The translations under genes and the position numbers were made by a program. This document shows positions 17,177 through 24,614 of a DNA stretch of 39,647 nucleotides, piece after piece. The stretch spans positions 1 through 39,647 of the forward strand of contig CADCCB010000029.1 in assembly GCA_902799905.1 (NCBI GenBank). Direction: 5' to 3'. The notes under the pieces were generated by a model. It saw only the letters and a list, made by a program, of their open reading frames with translations. It was not told the DNA's origin and ran no database searches. Source of the DNA: an uncultured Prevotellaceae bacterium (GTDB lineage: Bacteria > Bacteroidota > Bacteroidia > Bacteroidales > Bacteroidaceae). Each line of letters starts with the position of its first letter. The stretch's first letter is position 1.

Positions 17177-17184
17177 TACCTTTG
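17177..17184 (+). promoter_or_regulatory. -10 box of the small AraC gene
   Basis: TACCTTTG, 22 nt before the ATG at 17206. No good TTTG is present at -33. Its position after the terminator gives this gene its own transcript. Confidence 0.6.
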
Positions 17185-17205
17185 CAGTGGAAATTAAAAA
17201 CCGCA

Positions 17206-17565
17206 ATGGACAAGAACTTCTTTAAGACCATAGACACTATCATCCGTAAAGAACGACTGTATTCACAAGTCAACCTGATGCGTGGGGACATCGTACGACG
17301 ATTCGGTATTGGTCGCCATCGTCTGAACGACCAACTCAACACCTTTGCCAACGGTATGTCCTTTCCACAGTATATCAACTCCATCCGTATGGAGGTGGCC
17401 TGCGACCTGTTGGCCAACCATCCTGAGATGACCATTACTGATGTGGCCCGTAAGGTGGGTTTTACGGCACCCAACCTGCGTCAACAGTTCAAACGCTGCT
17501 ATGGCGTTACCCCTGACGAATACCGTGCTACGCTCAAATCCTCCGACGATGAAGAAGATAGTTGA
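17206..17565 (+). CDS. Stand-alone AraC-type DNA-binding domain protein
   Basis: 119 residues from ATG 17206, chosen because 17110 lies inside the terminator stem. It consists only of the two helix-turn-helix units of the AraC family (HRLNDQLNTFANGMSFPQYI and ITDVARKVGFTAPNLRQQF) and closely resembles the C-terminal ~105 residues of the preceding protein, including the lead-in (TIDTIIRKERLYSQV versus SIDSVIRNERLYANI). This suggests a tandem duplication that kept only the DNA-binding part. It may compete for or share the same sites. It has no sensor domain and has its own promoter. Confidence 0.87.
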   Translation: MDKNFFKTIDTIIRKERLYSQVNLMRGDIVRRFGIGRHRLNDQLNTFANGMSFPQYINSIRMEVACDLLANHPEMTITDVARKVGFTAPNLRQQFKRCYGVTPDEYRATLKSSDDEEDS

Positions 17566-17574
17566 CGCGGACTT

Positions 17575-17595
17575 CATTATCCATTATCCATTCAA
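17575..17595. repeat. Heptamers before the third AraC gene
   Basis: CATTATC, CATTATC, CATTCAA, ending three bases before the next ATG. This short array fills the 33-nt gap between the genes. Confidence 0.6.
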
Positions 17596-17598
17596 TAA

Positions 17599-18729
17599 AT
17601 GTACGCAACACAGAGTCTCCAAGATATTCTCTTCCTCATACTCTACGGTGGGGTAGCCATGCTGGCCTTGCTGGCTGGCATCTATATGGCGCTAAGGCGC
17701 AACAATGGCATCATCTCTGACGTCAACTCTTCCAGCGAGTTGCGCCGTTGGACGGCCGCCTTCTTCATCATGTCGGCACTCAGCCACGTTTGGTGGTATG
17801 TGCTTGGCGTCTATTGGTTGACCGACGACCGTCTGGTGCGCAATATCGTGGCAGTAAACCTCGACCATATTGCCCTTGTCCCGCTTGTCATGGCCCTATT
17901 GCTGCGCATGTTGCAGGATCGCAGGCGACGGATTTGGCCCTGGGTGCTCACTCAGTTGCCTATCGCCGTGTTCGCAGGTGTGGGCATAGCCACTCACGAC
18001 GGATTCTACGGCTTCGATGTGACAACCTACTGGCAGGTGGCGGTCATGGTGGTCTTTGTTGCCTATTATATTCACGCCCTCATACGCTATGGACGCTGGC
18101 TACGCCACAACTATGCCGATCTCGAGCACAAGGAGGTGTGGCAGAGTCTGCTCTTCGTGGTTGTCCTTTTCCTGGTCTACGAGGTTTATTTCACCAATCC
18201 AGGCGTGATGTCCCGCGAGTATCTCGCACAGTTCAATACCATCGTCATCATTGTCTTCTTGCTTTGGCGTGTGGAGAGCCTGCAGCAACTCGATGATGTC
18301 AAGGAGGATGACGAGGGTGCCATTGTCGTTGAGGCTCCCACCGAGGCCGACGAGGCAGAAAGCGCAAATTCGCCCATTCCATCGAATATTGGTGCGCTGC
18401 TTCACAAATACTGCGAGACGCCTGGGCTCTATCTGCAGCACGACCTGACATTGGCGCAACTCAGCGAGTGCATAGGCACCAACCGCACCTACCTGGGCAC
18501 TTACTTCGTGCAGCAGGGCATCACCTATAACGTCTATATCAACCGCTTGCGCATCGAATACTTCGAGCAGGCCTACATTAAGGCTATAGATTCCGACCGC
18601 CCCTTTACCGCCCAGCAACTGGCCTTTAAGTGCGGATTCCGCAGTTACAGCACCTTCTCGAGTGCCTTCAAGCAGTTCAAGGGACAGACCGTGACCGCAT
18701 GGATGAAGAGTCAATCGCCCGAGGATTGA
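17599..18729 (+). CDS. Polytopic membrane AraC-family regulator
   Basis: 376 residues. About seven hydrophobic segments lie at ~9-31, 51-74, 84-103, 113-131, 145-163, 181-199 and 210-224. An acidic linker (230-255, KEDDEGAIVVEAPTEADEAE) follows, then an AraC-type helix-turn-helix at ~268-372 (LTLAQLSECIGTNRTYLGTYF and FTAQQLAFKCGFRSYSTFSSAF). It is predicted to sense a membrane or envelope signal and bind DNA from the membrane. It follows the small AraC gene by 33 nt and may share its transcript. Its HTH is more distant from the first two, so it is not a simple copy. Targets are unknown. Confidence 0.87.
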   Translation: MYATQSLQDILFLILYGGVAMLALLAGIYMALRRNNGIISDVNSSSELRRWTAAFFIMSALSHVWWYVLGVYWLTDDRLVRNIVAVNLDHIALVPLVMALLLRMLQDRRRRIWPWVLTQLPIAVFAGVGIATHDGFYGFDVTTYWQVAVMVVFVAYYIHALIRYGRWLRHNYADLEHKEVWQSLLFVVVLFLVYEVYFTNPGVMSREYLAQFNTIVIIVFLLWRVESLQQLDDVKEDDEGAIVVEAPTEADEAESANSPIPSNIGALLHKYCETPGLYLQHDLTLAQLSECIGTNRTYLGTYFVQQGITYNVYINRLRIEYFEQAYIKAIDSDRPFTAQQLAFKCGFRSYSTFSSAFKQFKGQTVTAWMKSQSPED

Positions 18730-18801
18730 TGGATTCTTACTTTCAAAATTTACAAAATTGTTTCAAGATTTACAATTATTGCAGGTGAAAGGCCTCTCAC
18801 T

Positions 18802-18833
18802 ATTGGCTGACAGCATTTTTTCTATTACCTTTG
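18802..18833 (+). promoter_or_regulatory. Promoter of the S66/GH3/esterase operon
   Basis: ATTG (18802-18805), 20 nt, TACCTTTG (18826-18833); the start codon lies 36 nt further on. Confidence 0.75.
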
Positions 18834-18869
18834 CAGAGAAGAATAATTTAAGTCAGAAAGAAAAAGCAA

Positions 18870-19850
18870 ATGTTTCAAGGTAAAAAGATCGTTCAGCCAC
18901 CTTTCCTGAAGGTGGGAGACAGGGTAGCACTCGTCTCACCGGCCTACTGGGTGCCTCAAGAGGCCATCCTACAGGCCGCTGAGACCATTGTCAGTTGGGG
19001 ACTGCAGCCGGTGACGGCTCCACACTCCGACCACCAGAATATAGATGCCTATGCAGGAACGGCCGACGAGCGCGCTGCCGACCTGATGTGGGCGCTCGAG
19101 GACGACTCGATTAAGGCCATCGTATGCTCGCGTGGCGGCTATGGCTCCCTTCACCTGCTCAGGCATATCGCCCCAGAGTACTTTCATCAGCATCCCAAGT
19201 GGATCGTCGGGCACGGCGACATCACCGTCCTGCTATATGTTATAGCCGGTGCCGGTGTGATGTCACTCCACGGCCCTATGGCCTTCCAGATAGCCAGCCG
19301 TCAGGAGCCTGCCACATCGCTGACACGCGACATCCTCTTTGGCACCGTGCCACAATACAAGATCTCGGGCAATCCCTACAACAAGACCGGACATGCAGAG
19401 GGCATCCTCGTGGGCGGCAACCTGTCGAGTTATTCATCAGTGGCGGGAACCAAATACCAACTGTCGGACGATCAAGACATCATCCTATTTATAGAAGAGG
19501 TGGAGGAGTCGCTCCACAGCATCGACCGACTCTTCTATATGCTCTCCCTCCAGCAGAACTTCGAAAGGGTGAAGGGCATCATCTTCGGCACGTTCAACTC
19601 CATCAGGTACGACCTGCAGTATGGCAGCGTGGAGCAGATGCTGATCACACACCTGCATGCACACGACATCTCCGTCTGCTGCGGATTCCCCGTCGGCAGC
19701 AACAGTTGTATTCCGCTCATAGAAGGAGCACCATGCACGCTCGACGTGACGCCCGACCATGCACTACTCACCTATAACATGGAAGGTGACGTGACACCCT
19801 ATGAAGTGGATATGGCCACCCCCAAACTCATCAAGGAAAAACAGTTGTAA
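18870..19850 (+). CDS. S66 (LD-carboxypeptidase-like) protein lacking the catalytic Ser and His
   Basis: 326 residues with clear S66 family blocks: SPAYWVP near the start, ICSRGGYGSLHLL-type CSRGGYGS, LHGPM, EGILVGGN and FIEEVEES. LdcA-type enzymes trim murein tetrapeptides to tripeptides with a Ser-His-Glu triad. Here the nucleophile motif normally GYSD or GFSD reads GHGD (G116), and the motif carrying the catalytic His reads GFPVG (F273). The Glu (E209) is kept. The Gly codon GGC is one base from AGC (Ser). No signal peptide is seen, so it is cytoplasmic. The stop overlaps the start of the GH3-like gene by one base. Probably a non-catalytic homologue, or one with another chemistry. Confidence 0.85.
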   Translation: MFQGKKIVQPPFLKVGDRVALVSPAYWVPQEAILQAAETIVSWGLQPVTAPHSDHQNIDAYAGTADERAADLMWALEDDSIKAIVCSRGGYGSLHLLRHIAPEYFHQHPKWIVGHGDITVLLYVIAGAGVMSLHGPMAFQIASRQEPATSLTRDILFGTVPQYKISGNPYNKTGHAEGILVGGNLSSYSSVAGTKYQLSDDQDIILFIEEVEESLHSIDRLFYMLSLQQNFERVKGIIFGTFNSIRYDLQYGSVEQMLITHLHAHDISVCCGFPVGSNSCIPLIEGAPCTLDVTPDHALLTYNMEGDVTPYEVDMATPKLIKEKQL

Positions 19851-21043
19851 TGGACGAGAGCATCATCAAGATAGTCAACGACGCACGATGGACCGACGGA
19901 CAGAATGTGAGGAACAGGCTGGACGACATCACCTATAACCCCATGCGAAGTCAGGAAGAGTTCGTCATGAGGCTGGTGCGCGAGAACGCCAGGACGGACT
20001 ATGGGCGCAAGAATGGCTTTAAGAACATCCGCAATATGGATGACTTCTGGCAGCACATTCCCCTGACCACTTACGATGACTATGCCGAATACATAGAGCG
20101 CATAGCCAATGGCGAGAAAAACGTGCTGACGGCCTATCTCACCGAGCACATCTCGACGATAAATGGAAAGAGAAAACTGCCACACTCGCGATGGAGCATG
20201 CAAAACAACTATGACTATAGTTTCTCAGCAGCCTTCTATCTCGCTGGCAATCACGGCTATCTCACCGAAGGCATGACGCTCAACCTGGTCGATAGCAGCG
20301 TAGAGCGACTGCCCTCTGGCACGACCTTCGCCAACAACGTGCTGGGACGGCTCCTGGTCAAGCGCGAGTTTGACAACAACCAGGTCTATGCCATTCCTGT
20401 CGATATGCCTGTTGACAATAGTGATACCGACCTGCATTACCTGCAGGCCATCTATGCCCTGAGCCACAGCCACCTGTCGCTGGCTATCTGCGAGCACTAC
20501 GACAATATGGTGGAGATGCTACGCTATATCGAGAAAAATTGGACCGAACTGGCTGAAGACATCGAGAAAGGCAATACCTTGGTATCGCCGAACGCGCATC
20601 GGGCTGACGAGATTCGCCAGGTCATGGAGGAACACCACATCGGTACGCAGATGGTGCCTCAACTGTGGCCGGCGCTGCGATGCATCATGGTCTATGATGT
20701 TGACTGTCTTGGTGCGAGTTTCGAACTCCTGCGCACCTATTGTGGCAGCAACGTACATTTCATCTTTACGGGCATCAGTTCGGCAGAGGGCACTTTTTCT
20801 ACAACCATCAACCTCGACGACCCCCAGACGGTGCTCATACCAGACAGCGTGTTCTATGAGTTCAAGCCCAAGGAGTCCAGAAGTTACAACCGACTGCTCA
20901 CCCTCGACCAGTTGGAGACGGGACTCAGATACGAACTCGTGGTCACCACGCTCTCAGGTCTCTATCGCTACAAGACAAAGAAAACCTTCCTCGTCGTTGG
21001 TCGCTATCATGACACGCCTACGGTCATCATCGACAAGGGATAG
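19850..21043 (+). CDS. GH3 (acyl-adenylating) family homologue, shortened and with altered ATP motifs
   Basis: 397 residues; full GH3 proteins are about 500 or more. GH3 enzymes adenylate a carboxylic acid and join it to an amino acid. Conserved blocks are NARTDYGRKNGF, the IPLTTYDDY segment, SSAEGTFS, FYEFKP and YELVVTTLSGLYRYK. However the ATP-binding SSGTT motif is replaced by STINGKRKLP, the GD after RYK reads KK, and the C-terminal lid domain is missing: the protein ends at TPTVIIDKG. The reading frame is intact and translationally coupled to the S66 gene. It is probably not an active adenylating enzyme, though it could still bind an acid ligand. Confidence 0.82.
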   Translation: MDESIIKIVNDARWTDGQNVRNRLDDITYNPMRSQEEFVMRLVRENARTDYGRKNGFKNIRNMDDFWQHIPLTTYDDYAEYIERIANGEKNVLTAYLTEHISTINGKRKLPHSRWSMQNNYDYSFSAAFYLAGNHGYLTEGMTLNLVDSSVERLPSGTTFANNVLGRLLVKREFDNNQVYAIPVDMPVDNSDTDLHYLQAIYALSHSHLSLAICEHYDNMVEMLRYIEKNWTELAEDIEKGNTLVSPNAHRADEIRQVMEEHHIGTQMVPQLWPALRCIMVYDVDCLGASFELLRTYCGSNVHFIFTGISSAEGTFSTTINLDDPQTVLIPDSVFYEFKPKESRSYNRLLTLDQLETGLRYELVVTTLSGLYRYKTKKTFLVVGRYHDTPTVIIDKG

Positions 21044-21075
21044 AATAAAACCAAAAACTAAAAAGGAGATAACCT

Positions 21076-21882
21076 ATGAGAAATGTTTTTTATGTGATGA
21101 CGGCAGCCTTGTTGCTGCTCGCAGGTAGTGTACAGGCTCAGACTGCCAGGGAATTCACCCTAAACCTCACACCCGACGGTAAGGCACAGATGGTGTGCTT
21201 CCTGCCACAGACACCCAACGGCAAGGCCATCGTAGGCATTCCTGGCGGTGGCTACTCCATGCTGTCAAACACCCACGAGGGCACGCTGGCCCATGAGTGG
21301 CTGAATGAGCAGGGCATCACTTACTTCGTGGTGAACTACCGTCTGCCTGACGGCGACCGCACCAAACCGATGGGCGACGTGGAGCAGGCCTTCCGCATTG
21401 TGCGTGACTCGGCTCAGACATGGGGCGTCGATCCGCAGAAGGTGGGCATCATGGGATTCTCTGCTGGCGGACACCTGGCATCAGTTATCTCTACACACTC
21501 GCCTGCCGAGGTGCGTCCTAACTTCACGATCCTGTTCTATCCCGTCATCTCGATGGACGAGAACGTATCGCACAAATGGTCGTGCCGCAACTTCCTGGGT
21601 GAGGAAGGACAGAAGGATGCCTCACTGGTTCGCGACTTCTCGACGATGAATGCCGTGCGCAGTCAGGAGACACCACCTGCCTTTATCATTTTGTCGGGCG
21701 ATGATGCCCTCGTTCCGCCACTCACCAATGGCTTGGAGTATTATATCGCCATGAGAAAAGCCGGCAACGAATGCACGCTGCTGGCTTATCCCAATGGTGG
21801 TCACGGCTACGGCTTCGGCCCTTGGTTCAAGTACCGCAACGAGATGTTGGCCACGCTGGGCAAATGGCTCGAGACGAGGTAA
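21076..21882 (+). CDS. Secreted alpha/beta-hydrolase (esterase, acetylxylan-esterase-like)
   Basis: 268 residues with a signal peptide (cleavage near VQAQ, residue 22). The oxyanion motif GGGYS is at 57-61. The nucleophile S129 lies in GFSAGGHLAS, with likely acid D210 in SGDDALVP and H243 in NGGHGYG. This arrangement fits carbohydrate esterases of the BD-FAE/acetylxylan type that remove acyl groups from glycans outside the cytoplasm. It follows the GH3-like gene by 32 nt, with an AAGGAGATAA ribosome-binding sequence, which is unusual in Bacteroidota. Co-transcription with the two upstream genes is likely. The natural substrate is unknown. Confidence 0.85.
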   Translation: MRNVFYVMTAALLLLAGSVQAQTAREFTLNLTPDGKAQMVCFLPQTPNGKAIVGIPGGGYSMLSNTHEGTLAHEWLNEQGITYFVVNYRLPDGDRTKPMGDVEQAFRIVRDSAQTWGVDPQKVGIMGFSAGGHLASVISTHSPAEVRPNFTILFYPVISMDENVSHKWSCRNFLGEEGQKDASLVRDFSTMNAVRSQETPPAFIILSGDDALVPPLTNGLEYYIAMRKAGNECTLLAYPNGGHGYGFGPWFKYRNEMLATLGKWLETR

Positions 21883-21922
21883 ATATCCCCCTCTGGTATC
21901 AGAATCTGTGGGCTTGCAGAAA

Positions 21923-22567
21923 TCAGATATAGAATTCTGAAGGATCGATGAGTCCGGCACGGAGCGCGTATTTCACCGCTTCGTGTGCTGTATTGATGCC
22001 CAGTTTCCTAAAGATGTTCTTACGGTGGGTCGTCACGGTGTGGATGCTGGAGAAACGCTCGGCAGCAATCTCCTTCGTAGTCTTACCCTGGGCGATGGCC
22101 TTCACAATCTCCATCTCTGTCGTCGTCAGGATCTTGTCGCTCTTTTCTTCTTCCTGCTGTTGGATGATGATGGTCTCCAGGGCTCGCTGACTGAGGTAGC
22201 GAGAGTGGCGTTCCACGGCGTTCAGGGCTTCGCGAACCTCGCTCAGAGGACCGTCCTTGAACACCACGCTGAACTGATGAGATGAGTACACCACGCGACG
22301 AAGGAACTGTGGCGTCAGTTCATCGCTGATAAGTATCCATTGCGATAAGGAAAAGCGCTCGGCGATGATAAGGAGTTGCTCCTCATCGGCAAAGTCGAAC
22401 AGGGTGTAGTCAAGCAGTACTACTGCACTCTCATGTTCTTTCAGCAGGGCGACAAGTCCTGCCTTGTCGAAGGCCTTATATACCGAATGGTCTGCATCTT
22501 GTCTGAGCAGACTTTCCAGCGCAAACCGCGTCAGTTCCTGATTGTCGGCAAGAATATAGTTTCTCAT
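21923..22567 (-). CDS. NarL/LuxR-type response regulator (orphan)
   Basis: 214 residues from ATG 22567; an upstream in-frame start at 22588 lies inside a repeat arm. The receiver domain keeps the phospho-acceptor D53 (VVLLDYT), an acidic pocket residue in LADNQ, S81 and K104. A LuxR-type helix-turn-helix is at ~148-205 (LTTTEMEIVKAIAQGKTTKEIA). No histidine kinase lies beside it, so its partner is elsewhere. Its promoter sits in the loop of a 24-nt inverted repeat. The neighbouring metY gene is on the same strand upstream, but the repeat probably separates them. Confidence 0.88.
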   Translation of the reverse strand: MRNYILADNQELTRFALESLLRQDADHSVYKAFDKAGLVALLKEHESAVVLLDYTLFDFADEEQLLIIAERFSLSQWILISDELTPQFLRRVVYSSHQFSVVFKDGPLSEVREALNAVERHSRYLSQRALETIIIQQQEEEKSDKILTTTEMEIVKAIAQGKTTKEIAAERFSSIHTVTTHRKNIFRKLGINTAHEAVKYALRAGLIDPSEFYI

Positions 22568-22584
22568 CGGTGTCCTTTTTAATG

Positions 22585-22656
22585 TCAAGAATTAGAGAAT
22601 TTGAGAATTTTCAACTGCAAAAGTATATATTTATTCTCTAATTCTCTAATTCTTGA
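22585..22656. repeat. 24-nt inverted repeat of octamers enclosing the response regulator promoter
   Basis: Arms at 22585-22608 and 22633-22656 match with a single mismatch. Each arm consists of 8-nt units (AGAATTAG, AGAATTTG; TTCTCTAA twice). The 24-nt loop carries CAAAAGTA (22618-22625), which is TACTTTTG on the minus strand. On the plus strand the hairpin is followed by a T-run, so it could also stop antisense transcription entering metY. Confidence 0.85.
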
Positions 22657-22673
22657 AAGTTTTTTTCTTTTTC

Positions 22674-23960
22674 TTAAATCTGGTCAAGTGCCTGCGACAA
22701 ATCGTCGATGATGTCGTCGATATGCTCCGTACCAATGCTCAGACGAATGGTAGCAGGGGTGATGTGCTGCTCCTTGAGTTCCTCGGGCGACAGTTGTGAG
22801 TGGGTGGTAGTGTAAGGATGAATCACCAGACTCTTCACGTCGGCCACATTAGCCAGCAGTGAGAATATCTGCAGGGCATCGATGAACTTCCAAGCCTCTT
22901 CCTGACCACCCTTCACCTCGAAGGTGAAGATGCTACCACCGCCATTGGGGAAATACTTCTTGTAAAGAGCGTGGTCATGGTGGTTCTCAAGAGCAGGATG
23001 ATGAACTGCTGCTACCTTCGGGTGCTTGCTGAGGAAGCCAACAACCTTCAGCGCGTTCTCTATATGACGCTCCACGCGCAGGCTCAGCGTCTCTACGCCT
23101 TGCAGCAGGATGAAGGCATTGAATGGTGAGATGGCAGCACCAGTATCACGCAGGATGACGGCACGGATGCGGGTCACGTAAGCGGCAGCACCTACAGCGT
23201 CGGCAAAGACGATGCCGTGATACGAGGGATCTGGCTTGGAGAGCGTGGGGAACTTGTCGTTCTGCTTCCAGTCGAACTTACCACCGTCAACGATGACGCC
23301 GCCCAGAGAGGTTCCGTGACCGCCGAGGAACTTGGTAGCAGAATGAACGACAACGTCTGCACCATGCTCCAGCGGACGAATCAGATATGGTGTGCCGAAG
23401 GTGTTGTCAACGATGAAGGGGATGCCGTGCTTGTGAGCTACTGCTGCTACACCTTCCAGGTCGAGCACGTCACTGTTGGGGTTGCCGAAAGTCTCGGCAT
23501 ATACTACTTTTGTGTTGGGTTTGATAGCAGCTTCAAGAGCGTCGAGGTCATTCACATTAAGAATGGTGTTGCTAATGCCCTGAGTAGCTAAGGTATGGGT
23601 GATCAAGTTGTATGAACCACCATAGAGGTTGTCAGCAGCAACGATGTGGTCACCATTCTGCACGATGTTCTGCAGGGCATAGGTGATAGCAGCAGCACCA
23701 GAGGCAACAGCCAAACCGGCTACACCACCTTCGAGGGCAGCAACGCGATCCTCAAAAACGCCCTGAGTAGAGTTGGTCAGACGACCATAGATATTACCTG
23801 CATCGCGAAGGCCGAAACGGTCGGCAGCATGCTGTGAGTTACGGAACACGTATGAGGTGGTCTGATAGATGGGCACGGCGCGAGCGTCAGTTGCGGGATC
23901 AGCCTGTTCTTGGCCTACATGGAGTTGAAGGGTCTCAAACTTGTAATTCTTTGTACTCAT
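22674..23960 (-). CDS. metY: O-acetylhomoserine sulfhydrylase / aminocarboxypropyltransferase
   Basis: 428 residues from ATG 23960, the family length; a start further upstream at 24041 would add 27 residues from promoter DNA and is rejected. The enzyme makes homocysteine from O-acetylhomoserine and sulfide for methionine synthesis, using PLP. K210 in SATKFLGGHGTSLGG binds PLP, and YGRLTNST and GNPNSDVLD are typical motifs. The promoter on the minus strand is excellent (TTTG 24039-24042, 20 nt, TACCTTTG 24011-24018) and lies back to back with that of the divergent lrp gene, which may regulate it. With cysK this makes two sulfide-incorporating enzymes in the region. Confidence 0.95.
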   Translation of the reverse strand: MSTKNYKFETLQLHVGQEQADPATDARAVPIYQTTSYVFRNSQHAADRFGLRDAGNIYGRLTNSTQGVFEDRVAALEGGVAGLAVASGAAAITYALQNIVQNGDHIVAADNLYGGSYNLITHTLATQGISNTILNVNDLDALEAAIKPNTKVVYAETFGNPNSDVLDLEGVAAVAHKHGIPFIVDNTFGTPYLIRPLEHGADVVVHSATKFLGGHGTSLGGVIVDGGKFDWKQNDKFPTLSKPDPSYHGIVFADAVGAAAYVTRIRAVILRDTGAAISPFNAFILLQGVETLSLRVERHIENALKVVGFLSKHPKVAAVHHPALENHHDHALYKKYFPNGGGSIFTFEVKGGQEEAWKFIDALQIFSLLANVADVKSLVIHPYTTTHSQLSPEELKEQHITPATIRLSIGTEHIDDIIDDLSQALDQI

Positions 23961-24010
23961 AATCTTATCCTTTCTTTTATTTGTTATTAATTTGTTTACT
24001 ATTGACGGTG

Positions 24011-24042
24011 CAAAGGTACGAACTTTAGAAATATCTTCCAAA
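24011..24042 (-). promoter_or_regulatory. metY promoter
   Basis: On the minus strand TTTG (24039-24042), 20 nt and TACCTTTG (24011-24018), a full match to consensus. Its -33 box is 3 nt from the -33 box of the divergent lrp promoter. Confidence 0.85.
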
Positions 24043-24045
24043 TTT

Positions 24046-24100
24046 CTTGTATAATTCAGAAAATATCCCTAATTTTGCAGCCAAGAAAGAAAGTCTTTCT
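24046..24100 (+). promoter_or_regulatory. lrp promoter with a palindrome at the start site
   Basis: CTTG (24046-24049), 20 nt, TAATTTTG (24070-24077). AGAAAGA-AAG-TCTTTCT at 24084-24100 is a perfect 17-nt dyad at the expected transcription start, a plausible autoregulatory site. Confidence 0.75.
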
Positions 24101-24146
24101 AATTCGGGATGATTAAAGCCCACTAAACAGAATAAAACTCTAAATC

Positions 24147-24611
24147 ATGGCGGAAATCCTTGATGAAACCGACTTGCAGATACTGAAAACGCTGCAGAAA
24201 AACGCTAAATTGACCACTAAAGAGTTGGCCGATGCCGTCCATCTGACCCCTACACCCGTCTTTGAGCGCCAAAAACGGTTGGAGAAGAAAGGCTATATCA
24301 AGAAGTATGTGGCTATCCTTGATCCAGAGAAACTGAATCAAGGACTGTTGGTGTTCTGTAAGGTGAAACTTACGCAGATCAATCACGAGATTGCCGATGC
24401 CTTTGTTCGTCGCATCCAGCGCATCCCAGAGGTGACCGAGTGCTATAACACCTCCGGATCGTACGATTATCTTTTAAAAGTACGCGCACGCGATATGAAG
24501 CAATATCAGGAATTCGTGCTCACCAAGTTGGGCGACATCGACCATGTGGGTGCCATCGAGAGCACCTTCGTGATGAGTGAGGTGAAGCAGAACTACGGCA
24601 TCAACCTCTGA
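24147..24611 (+). CDS. Lrp/AsnC family transcriptional regulator
   Basis: 154 residues. The N-terminal winged helix-turn-helix (LDETDLQILKTLQKNAKLTTKELADAVHLTPTPVFERQKRLEKKGYI) is followed by a ligand-binding alpha/beta domain ending GAIESTFVMSEVKQN. Such proteins form dimers to octamers and usually respond to amino acids. It is divergent from metY with overlapping promoter regions, so control of metY by a sulfur or branched amino acid is a reasonable guess. It converges with the YitT gene, with only 3 nt between the stop codons. The ligand is not predictable from the sequence. Confidence 0.94.
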   Translation: MAEILDETDLQILKTLQKNAKLTTKELADAVHLTPTPVFERQKRLEKKGYIKKYVAILDPEKLNQGLLVFCKVKLTQINHEIADAFVRRIQRIPEVTECYNTSGSYDYLLKVRARDMKQYQEFVLTKLGDIDHVGAIESTFVMSEVKQNYGINL

Positions 24612-24614
24612 TAC

